Part shown: positions 1 to 5,793 of the stretch, piece by piece
How the letters are laid out: the number at the start of each line of letters is the position of its first letter
How positions within the stretch are numbered: the first letter of the stretch is position 1
NCBI GenBank assembly: GCA_003641415.1
Contig: QNAG01000045.1
Location: 1 to 14,130, forward strand
Length of the DNA stretch: 14,130 bases
DNA from: Candidatus Zixiibacteriota bacterium
Lineage (GTDB): Bacteria > Zixibacteria > MSB-5A5 > GN15 > FEB-12
Direction of reading: 5' to 3'
Notes under the pieces: model-generated
Databases searched by the model: none
What the model was told of the DNA's origin: nothing
The model's input: the letters and a program-made list of their open reading frames with translations, nothing else
Translations under genes and position numbers: made by a program

Positions 1-27
1 CACAAAGGACGTCACCTTATTTACAAA

Positions 28-45
28 CGATTCAATACTGAATCG
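28..45 (-). terminator. Candidate terminator of the lipoprotein operon
   Basis: A perfect 7-bp inverted repeat (CGATTCA/TGAATCG, 4-nt loop) lies 10 nt beyond the stop codon of the last minus-strand gene. Read on the minus strand it is followed only by TTTGTAA, so the U tract is weak and the stem is AT-rich. Its position makes a terminator role plausible. Confidence 0.4.
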
Positions 46-55
46 CTATTATTGA

Positions 56-559
56 TTAGTGCACCTTATACTGCTCCAAGATTCTAATGAGTGTGGTCTT
101 TGGAACCCTTATCGAAACTTCCCAACGATTCTCGGCCTCATTGAAAGTTTCCGTCAGCATCTCAACACCAATTAGGCTGCCTTTGACCTCACTGGTAACG
201 TAGTCGTAGGTATCCATGTCACGCATAGTAGTTCGCGCATCAATGTGTACTTTATAAATCTGCTCTACAATATTCCGTTCAGCGTCGAGCTTGGCTCCTT
301 TTAGTGCCAACGCTTTGTTTCGTTTAACGTCCGGATATCTACTACCGACATAGGCCATGCCGATTGCTTCAAGGTACTCGTCTTGCCACTCTGTTTTGAG
401 AGTTTGGATCACCTCATCATTTATCTTCGTCGTAGTGACTGTCTGAGTATGTCTGTCTTCCATCGTGGTAACAGTTTCGCGGGTCACTGTTTTGGAACAT
501 CCCACAAAACTGACCAACATGAACAGACCTGTTATGAAAGAAACTACCATTAATTTCAT
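56..559 (-). CDS. LPP20-like lipoprotein
   Basis: 167-residue predicted lipoprotein. The N-terminus has a short hydrophobic signal (about residues 3-19) ending in FVG-C21, an acceptable though not textbook lipobox. Residues 22-60 are a Thr/Val-rich polar linker. Residues 65-165 have the pattern of the LPP20/FlgP-like family: a Gly-containing strand, a Tyr-Pro pair, then the Ala-rich helix NKALALKGAKLDAERNIVEQ, and a closing strand WEVSIRVP. These proteins are outer-membrane-associated, some of them flagellar, but no flagellar gene is in view, so the role here is unknown. The start is the ATG at 557-559, with AGGAG about 11 nt upstream. It is the last gene of a three-gene minus-strand unit, 36 nt after its neighbour, whose C-terminal domain looks related. 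Being an exported lipoprotein is well supported; the family name is inferred from pattern. Confidence 0.8.
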   Translation of the reverse strand: MKLMVVSFITGLFMLVSFVGCSKTVTRETVTTMEDRHTQTVTTTKINDEVIQTLKTEWQDEYLEAIGMAYVGSRYPDVKRNKALALKGAKLDAERNIVEQIYKVHIDARTTMRDMDTYDYVTSEVKGSLIGVEMLTETFNEAENRWEVSIRVPKTTLIRILEQYKVH

Positions 560-595
560 GTTTGATTAATCTCCTATACTCTGGCCGAAATTCAG

Positions 596-1438
596 CTAAT
601 TACACCGAATTACTGCATGCACAACTACGCATACATTACCATCTTTAGTCATTGTGTACTTCGGTAAAATCTCTGATTTCAACAAAAGGCCTGTTCCTTC
701 AGTTATGGTCGTGTCTGCTACCTCGCTAATGTCGTTTATACGCGTGACAGTAGATATCCTTTTGGGACAGAATTTACCGAAAATACCTGAAAGCGCTTGG
801 CTCTTTGCAATTCGCATAGCCTCGTCTAGTGAAGTCAGAATAGGAGCAGTTCCAGACACAATAACTTCTTGGTAACCATAACCAGCCAGCTTCAATTCAC
901 TTAAAATAACAGGAACTGCTGTTTCCACAAGTTCAGAAAATACCTGTTTCTGATATTGCAAAGCTCGATCACCCTCAGGTTTTTTCTTGCCGAAATTGAC
1001 ATCACAGGGGATTCGTGTACGCTTTGTCATATCAGGCGGTTGTCCCGCTCGTTGTGGTAGTAGCTCTATAACCGCCCTACCGATCCATTTACCACCTCCG
1101 GTTTTGCTGAATTGAAGAGTCTTCACAGTCAACACAAACTTAAGAGGAGGAAGTACAGAGCTCTCCTTTTCGTTTGTAATAACCCTTATAGATTCATTCC
1201 GCAATGCTGCCACCAATGTCTCCTGTAGTTGGTTAGCATCCATAAGATACTCAACTCCCTTGTACTGCTCGTTAACCAGATCCAGAACAAGATCGGGCAT
1301 CACTTGGCGGCAGGTTTCCAACTCCGAATACGAATCTAAACAGTCAGTTGCTGTTTGAGCTCGCATCTCTATCGACAATAGAGATAGGACAACAACCAAA
1401 TATGAGAATAATGGCCATAGGGCGGTATTAGTATTCAT
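596..1438 (-). CDS. Secreted protein with FlgT/LPP20-like C-terminal domain
   Basis: 280-residue protein with a signal peptide (hydrophobic about residues 8-23, likely cleaved near MRAQ). No lipobox cysteine is in a good position, so it is probably periplasmic. Residues 30-180 form a mixed domain I do not recognise. Residues 185-280 begin with a VSGTAPI strand followed by an Ala-rich helix (EAMRIAKSQALSGIFGKF) and end with a strand NVCVVVHAVI, the layout of the FlgT N-terminal/LPP20 fold and similar to the downstream lipoprotein. I prefer the ATG at 1436-1438, with GGAA about 8 nt upstream; a TTG two codons earlier would sit too close to that site. It is 70 nt after the upstream lipoprotein gene and 36 nt before the next, so cotranscription is likely. 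Function unknown; an envelope scaffold is a guess. Confidence 0.75.
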   Translation of the reverse strand: MNTNTALWPLFSYLVVVLSLLSIEMRAQTATDCLDSYSELETCRQVMPDLVLDLVNEQYKGVEYLMDANQLQETLVAALRNESIRVITNEKESSVLPPLKFVLTVKTLQFSKTGGGKWIGRAVIELLPQRAGQPPDMTKRTRIPCDVNFGKKKPEGDRALQYQKQVFSELVETAVPVILSELKLAGYGYQEVIVSGTAPILTSLDEAMRIAKSQALSGIFGKFCPKRISTVTRINDISEVADTTITEGTGLLLKSEILPKYTMTKDGNVCVVVHAVIRCN

Positions 1439-1508
1439 TACCAAAATTCCACACAGCTAAATAAGCTAACTAGTCTTTTTTTCATGGGTCGGCCGAGTGG
1501 CAAAATTG

Positions 1509-1913
1509 TTATCGACGAATTACAGTGCCATACACAGTGATCTTGCCACCATTAGCAAACATGCCGAGAAATCCATTTGATGGTGGGGACCATATAATTG
1601 ACATGTTAATCAGAGCATCACCTCCCATAGAACGCACTTCACTATAAATTTTCGTTTTTAAAGCCATATCAGGATCAACATCATGAACAGGTAACATCCC
1701 TAAAAAGATAAAAGGTATTCTAAAGCCCTGCTCGATGTATATTAACTGACCCACGGGAGTGTAGGGTTTGGTAATGTCACCATCTCCCGTGGTAACAAAA
1801 ATCTCATCAGCTGCTGGAAACATTATTTTTGATTTCCAAGCACAGCCCGACATAAGTCCCACTACCGCAAGCAGGGTTACAATAACTAACACATGCACAG
1901 TTCGCTTCATCAT
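1509..1913 (-). CDS. Small lipoprotein, YbjQ/RcsF-like C-terminal domain
   Basis: 134-residue predicted lipoprotein, first gene of the minus-strand trio. The signal sequence spans residues 3-23 and ends in the lipobox MSG-C24, with Ala at +2, compatible with transport to the outer membrane. The mature part contains a hydrophobic stretch (about residues 64-76, PFIFLGMLPV) and ends with EVRSMGGDALINM ... GKITVYGTVIRR. That is the 'helix, G-G/A-D-A-l-i-n, strand, final G-T/x-v strand' pattern of YbjQ/RcsF/DUF4156-type small domains. The start ATG (1911-1913, followed by a second ATG) has an excellent ribosome binding site, GGAGGAG, 4 to 6 nt upstream. No enzymatic motif is visible. Lipoprotein status is strong; the fold assignment is tentative. 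Confidence 0.8.
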   Translation of the reverse strand: MMKRTVHVLVIVTLLAVVGLMSGCAWKSKIMFPAADEIFVTTGDGDITKPYTPVGQLIYIEQGFRIPFIFLGMLPVHDVDPDMALKTKIYSEVRSMGGDALINMSIIWSPPSNGFLGMFANGGKITVYGTVIRR

Positions 1914-1983
1914 AAATCTCCTCCAATCTGCGTAACCAGATTACTTCTGATAACAAAGGTTTGCATTTTTATGGCATAACGTT

Positions 1984-2016
1984 AATATACTTAGTTTAAC
2001 GACCACAGAATGTCAA
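1984..2016 (-). promoter_or_regulatory. Weak promoter candidate for the lipoprotein operon
   Basis: On the minus strand a perfect TTGACA (plus positions 2011-2016) and TATATT (1984-1989) lie upstream of the 1913 start. The spacer is 21 nt, too long for a standard sigma-70 promoter, so at least one box is probably wrong. An identical CTTGACAT octamer occurs exactly 25 bp further upstream (2035-2042). Confidence 0.25.
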
Positions 2017-2046
2017 GCTTTTTTCACACACCCTATGTCAAGGGAT

Positions 2047-2232
2047 TTATCTCACAAGCTGCACTCGATTATCACAGAGTGTTACCAACGAAGAGTTCGC
2101 GTAGGCAATCATCATGCTTCGACTCTTCTCAACTGTGTTGTGGGCGCCCTCATCTGTCCCTTTACATCCCATAGTCGAGCTATGGAACAGATGCACCACT
2201 GTTGTCCCAAATAATAGAGTCCTGAATGCCAT
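2047..2232 (-). CDS. Possible small ORF, doubtful
   Basis: A 61-codon open frame whose ATG (2230-2232) is preceded by GGTGGAG at about 5 nt spacing, a good ribosome binding site for so short a frame. The peptide starts with a moderately hydrophobic stretch that ends MGC at residue 23, faintly like a lipoprotein signal. The rest has no recognisable pattern. It lies on the same strand as the lipoprotein operon, 133 nt upstream of it. It could be a real small exported protein, a degraded gene, or chance; I lean to chance. Confidence 0.15.
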   Translation of the reverse strand: MAFRTLLFGTTVVHLFHSSTMGCKGTDEGAHNTVEKSRSMMIAYANSSLVTLCDNRVQLVR

Positions 2233-2560
2233 TTGCGCTCCACCACACTACCAGACCTTTTTTATTTTTTACCTGACACTAATGATTTGGAACATCTTGT
2301 AATATCATACGTTTAATATATTAGAGAAGCGCATAAACATTTCACTTCTCATACCGATATTGTTATTGTATATTAATTACTTAATCTGATGACATTGACC
2401 ATGATATTGGTAGGGTTTCCTTAATCCCATATCTTGATTCTTAAGTGTAACCCACATAGGCTTGAAAAAAGATATTGGGCAGGGAAAAACTTAGCAACAA
2501 CTACAAAGTTTTAAAGTTTTTCGGAGTCTTGCACAAAGTTAATTTTTATTAAGAATATTG
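2233..2560. other. AT-rich intergenic stretch, no gene seen
   Basis: Nothing coding is convincing on either strand. The stretch is AT-rich with short homopolymer runs and two loosely similar segments (GATATTGGTAGGG near 2403-2415 and GATATTGGGCAGGG near 2470-2483). It separates the minus-strand lipoprotein unit from the plus-strand redox unit and probably carries divergent control sequence. Confidence 0.5.
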
Positions 2561-2593
2561 TTGACAAAATCAAAAAATTTATAAGATTATACT
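2561..2593 (+). promoter_or_regulatory. Promoter candidate for the ArsC-like/ETF-QO unit
   Basis: A perfect TTGACA at 2561-2566 is followed by AT-rich sequence with two possible -10 boxes: TAAGAT (2582-2587, spacer 15) or the better TATACT (2588-2593, spacer 21). Neither spacing is ideal. If TATACT is used, transcription would start near 2600, just before the structured leader. Confidence 0.4.
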
Positions 2594-2605
2594 ATCTCTC
2601 TTAAG

Positions 2606-2732
2606 TTGGTGCCTTTGCATCTTACGTGTAAGCACTTCAGCATACCGGGGAAGTTGGCAGGTTTAGTTGCCTGTTGATTACTGCAGTTTGAACAGCAATG
2701 ACCACTGTTCTCGGGAAAGGCTGGGGCACTAA
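2606..2732 (+). promoter_or_regulatory. Structured 5' leader candidate
   Basis: TTGGTGCC (2606-2613) can pair with GGCACTAA (2725-2732), giving 8 bp with one G-U and closing the whole segment. Inside are three small hairpins: CTTA/TAAG (2621-2632, 4-nt loop), GGCAG/TTGCC (2656-2671, one G-U) and GAACAG/CTGTTC (2690-2710, 9-nt loop). The closed structure ends 14 nt before the ribosome binding site GGAGGAG (2747-2753) of the next gene. TTCTC at 2708-2712 could alternatively pair with GAGAA at 2751-2755 and cover that site. The layout suggests a cis-regulatory RNA; it matches no riboswitch class I can name. Confidence 0.4.
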
Positions 2733-2758
2733 AGAATAGAACTCTCGGAGGAGAAATT

Positions 2759-3217
2759 ATGGTTCCGAAACGGGCACAGTTATTTGTGTATGATAATGAT
2801 GAACACTGTGAAGAGGTGCGGAAGTTCCTTGAAGATGCAGGTGTTCTTCTAAAAATACGAGACATCAAAAACGATCCGTTTTCCTATAATGAGCTGATGG
2901 ATATAGTCGGTTATCTTCATATAGATCATTTTCTCAACAAGATGTCAGATGCGTACACCAAGCAGAAGCTGGATAAAGCTATGCCTCCTCGCGAAGAGAT
3001 GATTCAGTTAATACTAAAGGATCAATCTCTCTTGCGGGTCCCAATCGTGAAAGCCTCTCGTCTTATCACTATTGGTTATGACAAAAAGAAGATATCTGAC
3101 ATGCTTCAAATTAATAATGGTGAAGGAACAGTGGAAGAGCCCAGAAACATTGGCAGTCGTTATCGTGTACCAAAATCAAAAGTGCACAATCGAAAGAGAC
3201 CTGCTGTTTCCAACTAA
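2759..3217 (+). CDS. ArsC/Spx-like thioredoxin-fold protein
   Basis: 152-residue cytoplasmic protein that follows the ArsC/Spx/YffB pattern: first strand AQLFVYDND, then the only cysteine, C17, at the position of the family's catalytic or redox Cys; a second strand KIRDIKNDP; a helical segment with the family-like GYLHIDHFLNK; and LLRVPIV around P95, matching the conserved R-P-I segment. The loop ITIGYDKKKI (about 103-112) completes it. It lacks a CxxC pair, so Spx-type disulfide sensing within one arm is not possible. A basic tail of about 30 residues (125-152, many K/R) extends past the usual end. The start has a strong site, GGAGGAG, 5 nt upstream. It lies 63 nt ahead of the ETF-QO gene and is likely cotranscribed. 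A reductase, a glutathione-linked enzyme or a regulator are all possible; arsenate reduction is not supported by any neighbour. Confidence 0.8.
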   Translation: MVPKRAQLFVYDNDEHCEEVRKFLEDAGVLLKIRDIKNDPFSYNELMDIVGYLHIDHFLNKMSDAYTKQKLDKAMPPREEMIQLILKDQSLLRVPIVKASRLITIGYDKKKISDMLQINNGEGTVEEPRNIGSRYRVPKSKVHNRKRPAVSN

Positions 3218-3280
3218 ATCTTTCCATTCACCATTTTCTTCTTTATATTCTGTACGTTTAACCAGTGAAAGGATGGACGT

Positions 3281-4957
3281 ATGGAATTCGAGCGTGAAAT
3301 CCTCGAAACAGATATTGCAGTAGTGGGAGCTGGGCCAGCAGGACTTTCCTTTGCGTACAAACTGGCCAAATTAATCGAAGCTGACAATTCAACAGAAATG
3401 CCAGAGGTTCTTCTAATGGACAAGGGGGCACATGTTGGGGCGCATTGTCTGTCAGGTGCAATTATGGACCCTCGCGGGATTGCAGAATTAATTCCCGACT
3501 TTAAAGAACGCGGAGCCCCTCTTGAAGCTGATGTGTCCGGTGATGCTATGTACTGGTTGCGTGAAGGGAATTCAATAAAGTTCCCCTTCCTTCCAAAGTC
3601 ATTGAGTAATCACGGAAATTTTGTGGTTTCTCTTAACCGCTTCTCGGCATGGTTGGGAGAACAGGTTGAAAACTGTGGTATTGATATCTTCGCCGGACTA
3701 TCCGGTTATGATTTACTCATTGATGATGGAGTTGTCACTGGAGTACAAACAGTCGATATGGGATTAGATAAGGAGGGCAACCCCAAATCCAATTTCGAGC
3801 CGGGGTCTATCGTAAAAGCCAAAGTAACAATATTATGTGAAGGGGTACGCGGGTCGCTCACACGGTACGCTTTTGAGAAAATTCCGGGATTGACTGATGA
3901 CAACCTTCCACAAATATACCTTACCGGCGTTAAGGAGGTCTGGGAAGTCCCAACAGGGCGTATCAGGGCTGGTCAGATTATCCATACCATTGGCTGGCCG
4001 CAACCTTCCGATCAGTACGGCGGAGGATGGATTTATGCCATGAGTGATACTATGGTTTCGATTGGCCTTGCCATAGGATTGAACTCACCAGACCCAACAA
4101 ACGATCCCCACATGAAGTTCCAGCGATATAAATCGCATCCCCTAATTAAGAGTATTCTTGAAGGCGGAACGATGCTTCACTATGGCGCCAAGACTGTTCC
4201 CGATGGTGGATACTATTGCATGCCGAGGTTGTATCATGATGGTCTTATGTTGTGCGGGGATAGCGGAGGATTTCTCGACCCGTTACGTCTTAAAGGAATC
4301 CACCTCGCAATCAAATCGGGTATTATGGCAGCTGAGACTGTTTTTGACTGTCTAAAGACAGGAGATTTTTCAGTTGAGGCTTTGGGCAAGTACCAAGATC
4401 GGTTTGAAAACAGTTGGGCGAAAGAGGAACTGTATCGTTCGAGAAATTTCCATGCTTCATTCAAAAAGGGCTTGTACTCAGGATTGTTTCACGCCGCCAT
4501 TCAGACTTTCACAGGTGGCAAGGGGTTATTTGAAAGGCGAGAAAATAAACCCGACCACGAATATGTATTAACTAGAGATAACTACCGCGCAAGCACTGGT
4601 GATCTCCCGAAGAAAATAAAAATCAAGCTCGACAACACATACACTTTTGACAAATTAACCGATGTATATAAATCCGGTACTACACACGAGGAAGAGCAAC
4701 CTCCCCATCTGGTTATTTCCGACTATGATATTTGTAACAACAGTTGCACTGAGGAATACGGTAATCCGTGCACGCATTTCTGCCCGGCTCAGGTTTATGA
4801 AATGGTAGAGGACCCGGATCGGGAAGGCAAACTCAAGCTTCAGTTGACGCCATCCAACTGCATTCACTGCAAAACGTGCGATATTGCTTGTCCTTACCAG
4901 ATAATACGCTGGGTCACCCCTCAGGGTGGTGAGGGACCAAACTTTGAGAGTTTGTAG
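3281..4957 (+). CDS. Electron transfer flavoprotein:quinone oxidoreductase (ETF-QO/FixC-FixX type)
   Basis: 558 residues, near the usual bacterial length. It passes electrons from reduced ETF (fatty-acid or amino-acid dehydrogenation) through FAD and an iron-sulfur cluster to membrane quinone. The dinucleotide motif VVGAGPAG is at residues 14-21. A second FAD/quinone-region motif, CGDSGGFLDP followed by KGIHLAIKSGIMAA, starts near residue 325. The C-terminus is diagnostic: FCPAQVYE, then NCIHCKTCDIACP, then IRWVTPQGGEGP. Cysteines are 485, 489, 497, 501, 527, 530, 533 and 537. Mitochondrial ETF-QO needs only four of these, so this domain is closer to a full ferredoxin/FixX. There is no transmembrane helix, as expected for a monotopic enzyme. 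The ATG at 3281 has AAAGGA about 8 nt upstream. Genes for ETF alpha/beta are not in the window. Confidence 0.95.
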   Translation: MEFEREILETDIAVVGAGPAGLSFAYKLAKLIEADNSTEMPEVLLMDKGAHVGAHCLSGAIMDPRGIAELIPDFKERGAPLEADVSGDAMYWLREGNSIKFPFLPKSLSNHGNFVVSLNRFSAWLGEQVENCGIDIFAGLSGYDLLIDDGVVTGVQTVDMGLDKEGNPKSNFEPGSIVKAKVTILCEGVRGSLTRYAFEKIPGLTDDNLPQIYLTGVKEVWEVPTGRIRAGQIIHTIGWPQPSDQYGGGWIYAMSDTMVSIGLAIGLNSPDPTNDPHMKFQRYKSHPLIKSILEGGTMLHYGAKTVPDGGYYCMPRLYHDGLMLCGDSGGFLDPLRLKGIHLAIKSGIMAAETVFDCLKTGDFSVEALGKYQDRFENSWAKEELYRSRNFHASFKKGLYSGLFHAAIQTFTGGKGLFERRENKPDHEYVLTRDNYRASTGDLPKKIKIKLDNTYTFDKLTDVYKSGTTHEEEQPPHLVISDYDICNNSCTEEYGNPCTHFCPAQVYEMVEDPDREGKLKLQLTPSNCIHCKTCDIACPYQIIRWVTPQGGEGPNFESL

Positions 4958-5052
4958 AGTTTTTTGCGTCTGGTAGTTGTCAAAGTAGAGGTATAAGCTC
5001 TAACGGTTTTAGTAATAGGGAAAGATGAGGTGGCGTACCTCCTCTACATCAC

Positions 5053-5772
5053 TCATCGCCAGCGGATACGGTAGGCTCTCTGGCCATCGGTGGCCGAACC
5101 GCCGCGTCGGCCTCCTCTGGTTAATAGTTTCAGCAAACCCCAGCCAAATGCAAAGCCACCAACGTGGGCCAGGTAAGCTACGCCTCCACCGGTACTCGAC
5201 CCGACCAGCGACATCAACAACTGATAACCAAACCAGAACCCCAGCACAACTTTAGCCGGCAGAGTCATAAATTGAATGAAAAAGAACACAACCAGACATG
5301 TGATTTTGGCCCTGGGGTGTAATACAATATAGGCTCCCATTAACCCCGCAATCGCCCCCGATGCTCCCACCAGTGGAATCTGTGAATTGGGGCCGAATAA
5401 TGTGTACAGACCAATTGCGGCCAGACCGGAGACAAGGTAAAAGATAATAAACTTAACACGGCCAAAGTAATCCTCAACATTATTGCCGTATATCCACAGA
5501 AAAAGCATATTGCCGATTAAGTGTATCCAGCCACCGTGCATAAACATTGATGAGAAAACAGTATAAAATACCGAGGATGGAATCTCCGGTGTCAGCTCGA
5601 TAGAGTGCACTAACTCGTAAGGGATATATCCATATTGAATGATAAACAAATTGAATCCGCGACCACCAAGTAACTGAGAATACAGAAATATAATGCTGTT
5701 GATTGCAATCAATGCCACAGTAAGATACGGTTTCCGAATAGTGGGGATGTCATCACGAATTGGGAAAAACAT
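5053..5772 (-). CDS. Rhomboid-family intramembrane serine protease
   Basis: 239-residue polytopic membrane protein with about six hydrophobic segments (roughly 15-35, 70-95, 107-125, 133-152, 157-190, 198-217). It cleaves membrane proteins within or near the bilayer. Catalytic elements are all present: GASG with Ser138 as nucleophile, His203 in AHVGG as general base, and the oxyanion/structural residues His84 and Asn88 in HLIGN, preceded by His79 in FMHGGW. The N-terminus MFFPIRDDIPT is typical of bacterial rhomboids of this type. The tail after residue 218 is basic and Gly-rich. The ATG at 5770-5772 has GAGG 6 nt upstream. It begins 21 nt after the stop of the M23 gene, so the two are probably cotranscribed and this gene comes second. 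No convincing terminator is seen before the convergent ETF-QO gene. The substrate is unknown. Confidence 0.93.
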   Translation of the reverse strand: MFFPIRDDIPTIRKPYLTVALIAINSIIFLYSQLLGGRGFNLFIIQYGYIPYELVHSIELTPEIPSSVFYTVFSSMFMHGGWIHLIGNMLFLWIYGNNVEDYFGRVKFIIFYLVSGLAAIGLYTLFGPNSQIPLVGASGAIAGLMGAYIVLHPRAKITCLVVFFFIQFMTLPAKVVLGFWFGYQLLMSLVGSSTGGGVAYLAHVGGFAFGWGLLKLLTRGGRRGGSATDGQRAYRIRWR

Positions 5773-5793
5773 TATTTACCTCTATCAGCCACA

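Noticed and set aside
2600..2758. Cobalamin riboswitch
   Set aside because: Only scattered matches (ACCACTG, CGGGAAAGG); the conserved GACCTGCC box and the GGTGAA-type core segment are missing, and the genes have no cobalamin link.
2759..3217. Arsenate reductase (arsC)
   Set aside because: Fold and Cys position fit, but there is no arsenic gene nearby, the catalytic arginine context is altered (LLRVPIV) and the basic tail is atypical.
5026..5040. Terminator between the convergent ETF-QO and rhomboid genes
   Set aside because: GAGGT/ACCTC gives only a 5-bp stem and no T run follows in either direction; TAGAG/CTCTA at 4986-5002 is equally weak.
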